Origin: Chiridota heheva | Taxonomy: Eukaryota; Echinodermata; Holothuroidea; Apodida; Chiridotidae | DNA: 64,000 nucleotides | Direction of reading: 5' to 3' | Assembly: GCA_020152595.1 (NCBI GenBank) | Contig: JAIGNY010000077.1 | Location: 539,501 to 603,500, forward strand | In this document: piece after piece, positions 1-12,521 of the stretch | How positions within the stretch are numbered: the stretch's first letter is position 1 | Layout: every line of letters starts with the position of its first letter | The notes under the pieces: generated by a model | The model's input: the letters and a program-made list of their open reading frames with translations, nothing else | The model's database searches: none | What the model was told of the DNA's origin: nothing | Position numbers and translations under genes: made by a program

Positions 1-131
1 CATCTTACAACTTTTAACTTAAATAACTTGAGAATGGAATAAGATGATGTGGATTTTGTTTGGTCTTTGGTTTATTTTTTAATTTTCTATCATATATCAA
101 GCTGGAATATTTGACTTGATGTCTCCTTTAA
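1..131. mobile_element. MITE family A, right end only
   Basis: The segment ends in GATGTCTCCTTTAA and shares the internal TATCATATATCAAGCTGGAA-type stretch with the complete copies at 14221-14637 and 27008-27596. The left end lies outside the window. Non-autonomous, no coding capacity seen. Confidence 0.6.
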
Positions 132-386
132 CTGTTGACAGGGGGAGTATAGAGTTCCACCCAAACTCATAAGAAATGCATTCATGCAGAGCTGAAGCAC
201 TGTATATATACGCCTGCTTTTAACATGCACAGGTAGACTGATAGGCATGTAGAATGATAGGTCCAAGCCTTTAAATAGTATGTAAAATTAATCATAAGAG
301 ATAGAAGATGTTTGAGAAGGTCTAAGCCTTTAAATAGTATGTATAATTAATCATAGGAGATAGAAGATGTTTGAGAACTTTCTTAC

Positions 387-522
387 CTCTTCACCTTTGA
401 CCTTTAGCTTCATGTGGTCCTCCCGGGTGCTCTTGCCTTCCCGCCTCCTCTTCCACACATACCCGTCATGGCGATGCTTCACTTTCTTCCTATTGTACAG
501 AAAGATGGAGCCGGTTTGTGGC
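387..522 (-). CDS. CAMTA: CAMTA internal exon: central and C-terminal part of CG-1 domain
   Basis: Internal coding exon of a calmodulin-binding transcription activator, a nuclear DNA-binding factor with CG-1, IPT/TIG, ankyrin and IQ regions. Read on the minus strand it is 136 nt. The first base completes an Arg codon from the upstream exon, then 45 codons are open, beginning PQTGSIFLYNRKK and including DGYVWKRRREGK and STREDHMKLKVKGEE. These match the core of the animal CG-1 domain, including its basic nuclear-localisation-like stretch. The acceptor is TCATGCAG (523-530 on this strand) and the donor is GTAAGA (381-386). The next exon, expected to begin near a C-L-Y-G-C-Y motif, would lie left of the window. 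The family match is from recall of CAMTA sequences; the splice sites and open frame are seen directly. Confidence 0.96.
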
Positions 523-579
523 CTGCATGAGATGAAGAGACAAAATTACCAGTTGAACCAGAGCTTTGTGTGTATTACA

Positions 580-620
580 TACTGTACATACATACATACA
601 TACATACATATATAAATGCA

Positions 621-654
<34 letters not shown>

Positions 655-712
655 AATGCATACATACATACATACATACATATATACATACATACATATA
701 TATATACATATT
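580..712. repeat. (TACA)n microsatellite
   Basis: Tetranucleotide TACA/CATA array interrupted twice by a TATATAAATG variant, giving a two-level pattern of about 50 bp. It lies 60 bp upstream (in gene orientation) of the 387-522 exon acceptor. Confidence 0.9.
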
Positions 713-830
713 TTTTTAGGGGATGGTGCTTGTGACAAATATGACCATTTTGATGTCAGTATAAGTATAAGCTTTTGAATTTCTCCCCCAAACATGCCGT
801 CCCCCTCAACCCTCAGAATGCTATAGACTC

Positions 831-907
831 TTGAGGGCATCAATTCTGGATACCAAGACGCTGGTTTGATTGTTGGTCTGATCACATTTTGAACCTAAAT
901 CCATTTT
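831..907. repeat. Direct repeat copy 1 (~75 bp)
   Basis: Shares the core CCAAGACGCTGGTTTGAT and TTGAACCTAAA with 1418-1497, 590 bp away, at high identity. Probably a small duplicated segment or dispersed repeat fragment; no function assigned. Confidence 0.75.
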
Positions 908-1417
908 CTTCTTCTTCTTTTTTGGGAGGGGTGGTTTACACTGACAGGGAACTTGTTCTACTTACTTTTAGGTGGGAATGAAGTACTGTACATACATAGT
1001 TTTTGAGAGAAAACAAATCGTTGTTAAAAACATTAAACTGGGAGAGGAGGGGGGGGGGGGATGGAGGGACTTCTCAGGTGATCTGCCCCAATCCCCAATC
1101 AAATGGTTGAGAAATACAGCACTGGTTGTCTTTTATAATAAAGTGACAAATTGTCATAAAGAATCACAAATTCTTTCACAAATTCTTTCACAAATTTTGT
1201 GATTATAAGGTCACTTCGACAATGAAGGAAAAACGATCATCCCAATTTAGTCAATTGAATTACTGCAGCTCTCTCCCGTTCAAAAGAATCAGTTTACGAA
1301 TCTTTAACCTACATCTCACTCCGATTTAATAAATGTTCATCTCACACAAATTCACCAGCCTCTTCTCATTAACCAAACTGTTATTCACGTATTCTTATTT
1401 TTATGGAGTCATCAATC

Positions 1418-1497
1418 TTGAGGTGCATCGATTCTAGATCCCAAGACGCTGGTTTGATCATTGGTCTGATCACGTTTTGAACCTAAAATCAATTCTC
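1418..1497. repeat. Direct repeat copy 2 (~75 bp)
   Basis: Partner of 831-907, with scattered substitutions. Both copies keep GGTCTGATCAC followed by TTTTGAACCTAAA. Confidence 0.75.
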
Positions 1498-1608
1498 TGA
1501 CTGGATGGCATTTAACATATTGTATTAGAATGGGAGGGAAGGGAGAGTTGGAATAAGGTTCTGTGTGTATGTATGTAATGTAGTTGTATGAGCAATGATG
1601 ATGAAATG

Positions 1609-1933
<325 letters not shown>

Positions 1934-3331
1934 ATAAACACACACACCAGAGATCTCCCAATCAGGAGATTTTGGGTCATTATAACTCACAATGCATTTT
2001 TTCAAATTAAATCTCTCTACAGAAATACATAATGGTATAAGCAAAAGGTAGGAAAATTAAGTAACAATGTTAAGATCCAGAAAAATTAATTTCAATATCA
2101 TTTTTAAGCCTACAAATTCATTCAAACTATATAAAATTTAAGAATAACAGAATTTAAAAAAGCAACAATATTTAACAACTGAACTTATTAGTAACAGTTT
2201 CAAATTCCATGCGCATGTATCAATCTCCAAATCAGGAGATCTCCCAATCAGGAGCGTGGACCAGACTGATCAATGTCCCAGAATCTTGTTGTCTACTTTT
2301 GTTGTCTACTTTTACCTCCATGTTTTGATAGTTTTAGTTATGGAACAGCAGGAATTTAAAATCTAAATCAAATCTTTACATGTATACAGTAAGAAGTGTT
2401 CCAAACATTTTATCTTTCTGTATCAAAAAGACAATCAAATTCTTAGGTCTTTAAAAAAAGAAAAAAAAATCTACTTTCAAAGCTATGGCAGCGGGTCAAA
2501 TAAAATAAAAAACCCATCTAGTTGTAGAGCTTTGTCCGATCAAATTTTCCCAAACAATCAGAGCATCACTGATGCAGATGCTCAACCTTCAAGTTTAATT
2601 AAAGTTTTTGAGTGTCCAGGCTGTTGTGGTGATTTGTTGTTAATAAAAGAAAGGATGGCATGATGTCAAGACCCCAATCCTTTTAAATAATATGCCATGT
2701 TTTTATTGAGAAGATCTTGATTGTGTGTAGTTGAGAGCTTTTCAATACAATTCTTTACATTTCTGTCCTAAATTTCAGTCACTGAAAATCATCAAACTGA
2801 CCAGTTTCTCCTGCTATGCTTTGAGCTTGGATATCTGATAAAAATCAAGTTCAAACTTTGCCATATTCAATTGCTCCCATCCACGTTGGTGGAGATTTGG
2901 AAAACAATAAGTTTACAACTTTTAAAAAGGGAGATTGATAAGTTTTATGTTGTGTTATGTCACAAAATTTATATAAAATTACCATTGTTTACTGCACAGC
3001 AAGGCCTATAAATAAAAAATGATATTAACTTGTCAATTTTTCATTGATTTTGATGAAAATGTAGACTATTTTCATGGTTTGTAGCATAATTTTCTTGCAG
3101 TAAAGCTCAAATTAAAGTGAAATTAAGCCTAAGCTGCCCATCCATATGTATATTTAATTTTCCATGAAGTTTCATACAAAGTTACACTTCAAATTGAACA
3201 AGAATAAGTATCATCACTAGAAACAATATCTAATGAGAAAAGGATTTTAGGGAATTCCCAAATATCTCTATGTTTCGAATAAGCAATCGATCATATATTG
3301 AAGTAATCTGCTGTAGGTTAATTACCTGAGG
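1934..3331. other. Intronic sequence without recognised genes
   Basis: AT-rich intron DNA. The phrase TCTCCCAATCAGGAG occurs at about 1955 and again near 2240. Around 2514-2557 there is one unit of the TAGAGCTTTGTC...CAAATTTTC motif that is tandem at 5610-5780. Nothing coding was seen. Confidence 0.6.
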
Positions 3332-3770
3332 TCTATTCATGCACGATGGGCAGTTGGATCATAAAAGTTGGTTATGTTTGTATGTTTGTTTGTTTGATGA
3401 GGGCTTAATGACCTCACGACAACGTAGGTCAAATTGTGCCTGAGAGTTAGATCATTCTAGAGGTAGGAAGGAAAGAAAACAGGGGGAGATTAAGAGAAAA
3501 ACAAGAACTATAAGTCAGAAAGCTGGGGTCGAGTGAGGAGATGCATGGGTGAAGAAAAAATGAAGTAGAGAGAGGGGGTGGAGAGGACGACTAAATATGG
3601 TTGTAGAGGGAAGCATGATAAAGGAATGAGATAATTTTATCTTAAGGGTTTTTCCGGAAGAATTCGGCTATTGAGTTGTGGAGAGCAAGGGAAGCTCTGG
3701 GAAGGTTGTACATGGGCAAGCAAGGAGAACGTGATCTATTCATGCATGATGGGCAGTTTGATAATGAAAG
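3332..3770 (-). mobile_element. 5'-truncated LINE 3' end with 36-bp target-site duplication
   Basis: Positions 3368-3734 match the 3' untranslated part of the RNase H-bearing LINE at 17854-19720 (shared GGTCAAATTGTGCCTGAGA, CAGGGGGAGATT and AGAACGTGAT). On the minus strand the element ends in a CAAA-rich tail. It is flanked by a direct duplication, 3332-3367 and 3735-3770, identical at 32 of 36 positions. It starts TCTATTCATGCA and ends AAAG. No protein-coding part remains. The duplication divergence implies an old insertion. Confidence 0.88.
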
Positions 3771-3803
3771 ATAATGCCTGAGGAGAGCTCAAAAAGTATG
3801 AAA

Positions 3804-5366
3804 CCAGAACCAAAAGGTTTTGTGGTTCCGATGTTTTTTTTTTTCTCCCTTTATAAACTGATTGAATTGCAAAATTTGTACTTACTGTCATGTCATTGCA
3901 TATCATAAAATATTTGTTCCATATTTATTCACAAGTCACACCACCATGCAATGCAGATCAATAAAAATGTTGACATTAGCATTTGCACAATAATTAACAA
4001 CATTATCATAGCAAGTATGATGCAAAAATGGTTGCTCATTTATTTCATTTCAAGAATTTGCAATTAAGTCATTACTCATTAATATTCATGACAATGATGA
4101 CTTCATCACCACAACATTAGAACAAATATGTACAGACCATGACCCATCTGTGTACATATAGCATAAATCTGATATATTTTTCATGAAATAGAGTATGGTG
4201 TTTACATCATAGCACTTTCACATAAAGCCATACCAACCATGCATACTAATGACATCTGCTGACAACATAAGCATGTGTACAATAACCAACAAAATTATCA
4301 TGCCCAATATGATGCAAAACAGAAATACAGTTGCTCATTTATCACTTTTTCAAAAGTTTCACTGTATTAGCCCCACCCACTTATCAATATGCATGATATC
4401 ACCACCAAAAAACAATAGAGCACATCTACAGACCATGGGCTACCTGTGTACAAAATATGACATAAATCCAGTTTACCATTCTTGAGATACTGTTTTTACA
4501 AGCTCTTTTAAGCAAAATCATGTATTAAGCTCCGCCCACTACGCATATTAATGTAATTTGATGTTTTTACATCATGAACATGTCACCAGCTAACATCAAA
4601 ATATCCCAAATCAATAAGAAACAAAAGAGACATGCAGTGTTAAAATATTAACATTTCAAGATTTTTACATTACGCCCCACCTACTCATCAATATGCATGA
4701 TATCACCACCGAAAATACTACGGAACATCTACAGACCATGGGCTATTTGTAAACCAAATATGGCAAGAATCCAGTTTACCATTTTTGAGATACTGTATTT
4801 ACAAGATAATTTCAGCAAAATAATATTAAGCCTGCCCACTATGCATATTAATGAAATTTAATGTTTTTACACAATGAACATGTACACACCAGCTAACATC
4901 ATGACTGTACCAAATATGAGACAAAACAGACAAAACAGAAATACAAACATTTCAAGATTTTTACATTTTACATTAATATGCCATTATTAATATGATATCA
5001 CCCTCCTCTACCCTGTGTACTACTCACTTCTTTAATATGCGTAGCATATTGTATTCAAATAGCCTTCACCATTTACAAAATTTTACATGGCTCTGTGCCA
5101 TCTAACCTGTGTGAAATAATACGTGAGCACATCTACAAACCAGTTGGGCATTTTTATCTGTGTATGGTCTACAAATACTGTTGCCTGACACAAAATGTTT
5201 AAAAACATTCCTTTTTCAAAAACTTTCTTGTTGAGTGTACTGTTGTTGTTTAAGATATTGTTTGTTTTGACGAGCTGGCCATTACATACACACACACATA
5301 CACCCACATATACACACACCATAATGACCGCATAGATTCCTGATGCTATCGCATCAGAACCAACAA
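3804..5366. mobile_element. Non-autonomous inverted-repeat element, ~1.56 kb, copy 1
   Basis: The left end carries GTGGTTCCGATG and the right end the complementary GCATCAGAACCAAC, giving short terminal inverted repeats. The interior is a degenerate tandem of ~303-bp units, recognised by AAGCC-CGCCCACTATGCATATTAATG phrases near 3916, 4225, 4528 and 4829 and intervening ATGCATGATATCACCACC phrases. A second copy with the same order lies at 52750-54145. No transposase frame. Confidence 0.78.
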
Positions 5367-5609
5367 TTGCACCTTTTTTTAGCCATAACTACAAAAATAC
5401 AATGATTTACATTCAACAAAATACAAGGATTAGAATTGAAGATAACATCTTCTATGAGCCAAATTTCAAGACCAAAAGTGTTAAAGATAAAAATGTTGAA
5501 ACATTTTAAAGGTCAAAAAGTGATAATCCAGTGAGATTTTATAACCTCAAGCCAACACCCAACACTCTGTGCTGGTTGAGCTAAAACAAAATAGAAAAAG
5601 CTTGCAGTG

Positions 5610-5780
5610 AAATAAAAAATGCTAGTTTTGCCTGGTCAAATTTTCAAAAAAGATTTAGTTTTAAAGCTTTGTTTAGTCATATTTTCAAAAAAATAATCTT
5701 ATTTTAGAGCTGTGCCTGTTTAAATTTTTAAAAACATCTAGTTTTAGAGCTATAGCTGGTCAAATATTTAATAAAACTGA
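5610..5780. repeat. Degenerate ~60-bp tandem repeat
   Basis: Three to four units of the form TTTTAGAGCT...CTGGTCAAATTTTCAAAAA. An isolated relative occurs at 2514-2557. Confidence 0.6.
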
Positions 5781-5997
5781 AAAGATGCCCAGCTCAAGCA
5801 AAAGCAAGCTGTATGAGAAAACCTTCATTTTATATTGAAGGATTTTCCAAGTTTCCACCACCATAGAAACACAAGTAAGATGTCATTTTTTTTTTTTAAG
5901 TTAAAGAGGCGATATCCTCATATGTGCACAATATTTAGAATTCCTTTCAAATTTTTTGATTGGTTGAAATTTTGCTGCGCGATTCATTGTCTCGTAT

Positions 5998-6078
5998 TGT
6001 TATAGGTATATAGTTATTTAAAACTATTATAGGTATATAGTTATTTAAAACTATTATAGGTATATAGTTATTTAAAAC
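5998..6078. repeat. 27-bp minisatellite, three units
   Basis: Three units of a 27-bp sequence beginning TATTATAGGTATATAG, nearly identical. Since 27 is a multiple of 3, it produces a repeating nonapeptide frame on the minus strand that I regard as spurious. Confidence 0.92.
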
Positions 6079-6090
6079 GTCTTGAAGGTC

Positions 6091-6182
6091 ACCACACGAG
6101 ATAGCCCAGATAGTTGCGGCGATCGCAAGTAACATTTTTTTTTTTCTTTTTCAAATCATGTCGTGAGTTCAAGTCCCGGTAA
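6091..6182 (+). mobile_element. tRNA-like remnant, possible SINE head
   Basis: Box A-like TAGCCCAGATAG at 6102-6113 and box B-like GTTCAAGTCCC at 6167-6177 are separated by a poly-T expansion. The spacing roughly fits a tRNA-derived promoter, but the arms do not fold convincingly. A decayed SINE or pseudo-tRNA is possible; not a functional tRNA gene. Confidence 0.35.
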
Positions 6183-6440
6183 AATCGTTTATTTTGACTT
6201 TTTGCTTTCATCTTCTTCTTTTTTTTTTCTCAGTAATTTTCATTTGGTGACTATCATTGTAGTATTATAATACTAAAATTTCACTTTGCTTTCTGACAAA
6301 AAAAGCATTGAAAAAACAAACAATTTTTCGTTACAGTAACGAATGCGCTGTGTATGTTATTCTGCACACACAACGTACATGCTAGTGTCTGGCTGTACTG
6401 TGTGGTACAAACAGACAGAGGATCGGATCTTGCCTCCACA

Positions 6441-6456
6441 ACCGGAAGTGACGTCA
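6441..6456 (+). promoter_or_regulatory. Composite ETS/CRE-like motif within a dispersed repeat
   Basis: ACCGGAAGTGACGTCA joins a consensus ETS site to a palindromic CRE (TGACGTCA). The surrounding ~100 bp has a reverse-oriented relative at 45430-45560, where the site is partly decayed (CGGAAATGACGTG). The motif is therefore carried by a repeat. Binding is not shown. Confidence 0.45.
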
Positions 6457-6542
6457 AAATATAATATCCCCCATTTTTACTGTATTTTACTGAGATGAGC
6501 CTCCTTCTTTAAGTCTTTAGATGCATATAGTTTAATAACCAA

Positions 6543-7661
6543 TTAAAGGATTAGTTCAGTGGTCAGGCAAGCCCATCTTATACTTAAGAGGACTTAATGC
6601 GTTAATCAGAGATATTTAGGTTTACGTTTGATATCATCTGTGTAGAAATGACTGAAGCAGACTAGTTGTGATGTCATAGCCTCTGATTCCTCAAAGTTGA
6701 AATGTATTCTATCATATTTTGTCCTGTGATTTTGTGGCTTACAAACCATTGGATATGTCAGGAAAGTATTAAAACAGAATGTAGCAAGGTTATTCATTAT
6801 TTAATACTTAAAGAAAGTTTGACGGAAAATAATTCAAATAGTAAACAAAATTAAATGAATTTTTTTTTAAACACATTAACAATTGTTAAGAATGTGATGA
6901 TGTTGGTTCCAGAGTACAATTACTGTACACCAGTCATTTCTACACAAATAAGACTGAGCTTTAAACTTGAATATCTCCTTAAAGGATTATACCCATGGGT
7001 TTTTTTGTAGAAGTTTATTTGAAAGAGGATACTTTAAGAGCCAATTTGGTACAAAAATCAGGTTGATATTATATTCCATTCAGGAGATATGGATTTTTAA
7101 AGATTTCCTAATTACATTTTAAAGTTTTTGTACAGTATGATGAATTCATGTTTGATGATGTCATAGAGACAATTCCATTGCAAATGTTTATGTATTACTT
7201 TAAACGTTAATTGGTTGTTTCTGTATGATTAGAAACCATTTTCCAAAGGTTGTTGTACAGTAGGGTAGATTTAATAATGTATATAAATACTTAACTTTAT
7301 CAAAAGATTTTTCTAGCAGGTTTTACTAATATTAAAGGATGATACATTTTAATAAAATACATAAACTTTGTGGGAGAATGTGTTGCTGTGATGTCATACT
7401 GAGCCTTTTCCTATTCGTTTATTGGCATTTTTTGTGAACCCTAAGATTTGAATATTTCCTGTTAGGAATAACATATCAAAATGATTTTTTTACTTAATTT
7501 TTTTTCTAAAATTGATCTCTTTCTTATGAAAGATTACGAAAAAACATAGGAATATTCCTTTAATGGAATATGATTTTGAATGCTTTCTTCACCATTACAT
7601 TTCTTTTAAATTCCTCTTTCATATTAAATAAACTGACCACCAAATTACTGTCATCCTTTAA
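6543..7661. mobile_element. MITE family B, copy 1 (~1.12 kb)
   Basis: Left end TTAAAGGATTAGTTCAGTGG and right end ...CATCCTTTAA form imperfect terminal inverted repeats, extending inward through a TCTTAT...GAGGACTT region matched on the opposite strand near 7585-7640. Interior phrases such as TCAGGAGATAT and AAATGACTGAAG recur in the copies at 52003-52560 and 59066-60080. No coding capacity. Confidence 0.68.
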
Positions 7662-7946
7662 GTCAAGCATAACTGTACAGTATACTAAAAGAAGCATATC
7701 TTTCGTGTTCAAGTTCTAGCTAATCAAGTTTGTAAAACTTTTGATACATAAAAGTTATTATGTATGCATGGGTTCAATATATCATTACATTTGTTCTTCA
7801 GAAATTTTAGTCCTAGAAATCAATCAAAATGTCTTTTCCAAATCACTGTAGATTAATGATTGAGTCTGGGAAAGATACCCAAACTGTCAGAATTATCAAG
7901 GGCCTTGCCTTGCTTAGACCGAGTCAAAGTCAGATACCAGATTACA

Positions 7947-8361
<415 letters not shown>

Positions 8362-8629
8362 TAAAGTATATAATATTACTAAAAATATATTCTATCGCGC
8401 TTTCCAATCAAGATGTAAAATAATAAAACACACTGAGAAACTGCCAAAAGAACCAAAGAAGAATAAAATTAAAAATTAATTAAAGGCCAGCTTGAAAAGG
8501 TGAGTTTTTAGGTTACGTTTGAATGAGATAACTGATGAATTAGACTTTTACTGAATCAGGCAGGTCATTCCATAGTTTGGGACCGATGGAACAAAATGCA
8601 CGAGAATATATGAATAGAGAAAGAGGAGG

Positions 8630-8633
<4 letters not shown>
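8362..8633. other. Short non-repetitive island between two TA arrays
   Basis: Contains CAGGTCATTCCATAGTTTGGG, a phrase I associate with decayed dispersed elements, but I cannot assign it to a family. No exon signals of note. Confidence 0.35.
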
Positions 8634-8706
<73 letters not shown>

Positions 8707-8727
8707 AATATATATGTATGTATATAT
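8634..8727. repeat. (TA)n array, second block
   Basis: About 90 bp of TA with a few interruptions, separated from the larger array by 270 bp. Confidence 0.95.
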
Positions 8728-9548
8728 AGATATACCTTTGTCTTGAAAAAAATGGAAGTTTACAAAATAATAAACAGAATAATGATTTATAAATAAAAAG
8801 TGTATATCATAACTACGTTATTTATTGACTGTATCAAAGATGTAAGATTATGCAAGTTTGACCTGAAAGATAAAATATAAAATGTATGACATATGAATAA
8901 TAAACATGAAAACCTTCTTACAACAAAAACCTTTTAACGATGCAGCTGATATTGTGTTTTACATCAGAATAATAACACCCTTCACAGGTTATGTCCGATA
9001 AGAATTATTTCTGGAATTTAACTTTCTAAATACTGCAGCATTGAACACAATAAACAGAGGTTGTTAACTGTGATGGACCACAAAAAGATGGATCACCATA
9101 CAATTACCCTGCCGATAAATACACAGCTGCTAACAAAAACCACTTAGGCGGTTTCACTCATATCCGATGCAGGGTTACAAGATTCATAACGTTCTGACAG
9201 GTAAACGTTAACTGAGGAATGAATGGTACTACTCAAAAAGCCAAAAATATTCTTTTGCTGTTAAAGAGAAGTAATTTAATACTATCTGCGTCAAACAGAT
9301 AACGATGTTCCCAGCTTTGTAAACAATTTATAATGAGAAAATGGAGACATGGGTAATTGGATAGATTTTCTAATTACTGTTCTTATAGTATCAGTGATCA
9401 ATCGTGTTATTGGGTGCGGCAGAATTGCAACCTTTATCATATCAAAAAAATCTTTGGTTTTTGTCTTCACATGAGAATCATCTTTTTTGATATTGTAACA
9501 AGTACAGTCGATATAATTTCATCATGACTAATAAGATAATTACATTAT
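8728..9548. other. Intronic sequence, nothing recognised
   Basis: AT-rich DNA with no repeat unit, splice-flanked open frame or transposon end that I can support. Confidence 0.5.
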
Positions 9549-10380
9549 TTCAATCATCATCAAAATTATCTTCATCATCATGCATACTCATCTTCATCAT
9601 AATTATCATCATCATCATAATCATCATCATAATCATCATCATCAGTCCCATCATCATCATCATCATCAAAATCATCATTATCTTCATCACAAAATAATCA
9701 TTATCAACATCGTCTTTGATCATCATCGTCGTCATCATCATGTCTCCGCATTATCATCATAATCATCATTATCATCATCGTCATCAAAATCATCTCATCA
9801 TCAAAATCATTATTATCTTCATCACAAAATAATCATCATCATCAATATTATCTTTAATCATCATCATCAGTCTCAACATCATCATCATTATCATCGTCAT
9901 CAAAATCATCATTTATCTTCATCACAAAATAATCATCATCATCATCATCTCTGATCCATCAACGTCACGTCACCATCATTTTCATCATCATATTCACCAT
10001 CATCAAAAGCATCATCGTCATTAAAATCATCATTATCTTCATCACAAAATAATCATCATCATCAACATCATCTCTGATACATCAACGTCATGTCATCATC
10101 ATCATCCTCAGTCATCAAAAGCATCATCGTCATCAAAATCATGATTATCTTCATCACAAAATAATCATCATCATCTTTAATCATCGTCATAATCATCATC
10201 GTAATCATCACTATTTTCATAACCATCATTATGAAAATAATCATCTTCATCATGATTATCATTATCGTAATCATCATCAATATTCATCACCATCAACAAC
10301 ACCATGATTATCATAATCATCATCAATATGATAATCATCATTTCTGTCATCAGGAGCATCATTATATGATCTTCATCACC
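9549..10380. repeat. Degenerate (ATC)n array with higher-order units
   Basis: Trinucleotide ATC/CAT array. Phrases such as TTATCTTCATCACAAAATAA return roughly every 115 bp near 9676, 9815, 9915, 10035 and 10146, so blocks have been duplicated as larger units. His-rich and Met/Asp-rich frames are composition artefacts. Confidence 0.93.
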
Positions 10381-10625
10381 AAAATCACTATCATCAACAA
10401 TGTAACCAACATAAATCTGGAAAATGAAAATCTGAAGAACAAATTTGAGCAAAAGATCTATCTAAAAGTAAATGCCAAATTCACAATTGAGCCTAATTTC
10501 TAATTTCCACTTTCTATCAAACCTATCATTAACTCTATGGGGTTTTTTACTTCATTAAATTACAATATGTGACCAATAAAGTTTTTAAGTTCTGAAAGCA
10601 AGTTCAAAATAGAGAGAAACAAATT
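10381..10625. repeat. ~250-bp duplicated segment, copy 1
   Basis: Shares order and sequence with 11815-12066, for example TTTCTAATTTCCACTTTC and GAGAGAAACAAATTATCG. The two copies bracket the second ATC block. Confidence 0.85.
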
Positions 10626-11814
10626 ATCGTTGTCATCACCATTACCATAATCCTCATCACAATAGCCATCATCATAATGTTCACCATCGCATGCACAACA
10701 ATCTCCACAATGATCATTATCATAATTGTCTTGTAGTAATCATCATATTCATTATTGTTTCCTACCATAATTATAATTTATTCCCACCATATTTATCATC
10801 ACCAAAATAATCATAAAATCATCATTATCATTATTATAATAGAAATCACCATAGTCATCATCAGAATCATCATCATCATGAATATTAATTACCATAATCA
10901 TTATCATCATCACATTCATCACCACCATAATTAACACCACCAAAATAATCATTAATCATTAATATAATCCTCATCACCATCATAATCATATTCATCACCA
11001 TCATAATCATATTCATCACCATCATAATTATCATCATCAAAATAGAGAAACCAATCAATGTCATCATCATCATCATTGTTATAATCCTCATCACCATATG
11101 CATCATCAGAATCGTCATCATCATGAATATTTTTCACCATACACAACAATCTTCAAAATAATCATCATCACTATCATATTCATCATCACCATAACATCAT
11201 CACCAAAATAGAGAGAAAACAAATCATTGTCATCATCAGAGTCATCATCATTGTTATAATCCTCATCACCATAGTCATCATCAGAATCGTTATCATGAAT
11301 ATTTATTTTCATGCACAACAATCTTCACCATAAACATTATCATCATCATATTCATCACCACCATAATATCATCACCAAAATAAAGAGAAACAAATCATTG
11401 TCATCATCAGAGTCATCATCATCATCATTGAATATTTATCATCATGCACAACAATCTTCATCATAATCATTATCACTGATGATCATATTATCATGCACAA
11501 CAATCTTCACACTCAACACCACCATAATTAATATCACCAAAATAATCATCAATCATTACTATAATCCTCATCCCCATAGTAATGCGACATCAAAATCATC
11601 ATGATCATGAATATCATCACCATACACAACAATCTTCACCATAATCATTATCATAAACATTCATCACCACCAGAATTATCATCACCAGAGAGAAACAAAT
11701 CATTGCTGCATCGTCAATAGTCATAATCCTCATCACCATATAGTCATCATCACCAATGACCATGTACAATAACCATCATCATTATCAACATCATGGTTAT
11801 GACTTTCATCCCCA
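10626..11814. repeat. Degenerate (ATC)n array, second block
   Basis: ATC/CAT-rich sequence with recurring ~200-bp blocks marked by AATAGAGAGAAA-CAAATCATTG and CACAACAATCTTCA phrases. No coding support. Confidence 0.9.
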
Positions 11815-12066
11815 AAATTACGATCGTTATCACCAACAGAACCAACATAAACCTGAAAAAACAAAATTTGAAGAAGAAAAAAAGTTGTGTGAAAGATCAA
11901 TCTGACAGTTAATGAAAAATTCAAAATTGAGCTTAATTTCTAATTTCCACTTTCCATCAAACCCGTCACAACTATATATCTCTCTAATTCATCAAGTTAC
12001 AAGACGACCAAATAAAGTCTTCAACATCTGAAAGATGAGCCACAAAGGAGAGAAACAAATTATCGT
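11815..12066. repeat. ~250-bp duplicated segment, copy 2
   Basis: Diverged partner of 10381-10625. It ends 35 bp from the CAMTA donor at 12101, so the duplication reaches close to the exon without including it. Confidence 0.85.
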
Positions 12067-12101
12067 GTGAATAATAAAATTTGTTGTCAATACTCACTCA
12101 C

Positions 12102-12169
12102 CTTGTCTTAGGCGTCGTTGAAATCCATTCTTCATGTTTTTCAAACGTCGTCAGCCATGATGCAATTTC
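12102..12169 (-). CDS. CAMTA: CAMTA internal exon: N-terminal part of CG-1 domain
   Basis: A 68-nt coding exon on the minus strand, opening at a codon boundary and reading EIASWLTTFEKHEEWI followed by STTPKT and two bases of the next codon. In animal CAMTA proteins this stretch follows the R-W-N-T-N-E motif of CG-1 and precedes P-K-T-R-P-Q-N-G. The acceptor is pyrimidine-rich and ends TTCTTGCAG; the donor is AAG followed by GTGAGTGAGT, a strong match to consensus. The exon ends with two bases of a codon and the exon at 387-522 starts with the third, restoring the conserved Arg of K-T-R-P-Q. This phase match over 11.6 kb is strong evidence that both exons belong to one gene. The exon is too short to be found by ORF length alone. 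Confidence 0.95.
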
Positions 12170-12521
12170 CTGCAAGAAGTAAGAAAATAGTCTATTAATA
12201 GAACAATTTAAGTGCAGAAAGAACATATTTTACTAAAGACTTGAAAAGAAACATGAAGACCTTAATGCAAAAAAAAAAGTAGAGCACTTTAGACAATTAC
12301 TGTACATGCGATCAATGTACACATACAATAGAAAAATGTTAATTGTAAATGTACCAAAATGTTCCACGTACAAGCATTAGTTAACAAATGCATCTTTCAT
12401 GAAAAAGACAGTAAAACAAAAGTACACAAATGATGTAGAAAAGTGGTGAAAAATCCTATTCAGTTATACAGAGATGGGTCTAGTAGAGGTGTGTGAGTGT
12501 TTGTTTGTGGGGAGGGTGAAG
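12170..12521. other. Intron sequence upstream of the CG-1 exon
   Basis: The pyrimidine-rich acceptor tract of the 12102-12169 exon occupies about 12170-12200. The rest is AT-rich and shows nothing else. Confidence 0.55.

Noticed and set aside
6102-6177. Functional tRNA gene
   Set aside because: Only box A and box B resemblance; a poly-T tract would terminate polymerase III and the arms do not pair.
11733-11924. Similar open frames over the two 250-bp duplicates (QIFIFQIYVG / QILFFQVYVG)
   Set aside because: Similarity is explained by duplication of the DNA. Frames run into ATC-repeat Asp/His codons and no splice-consistent exon was convincing.
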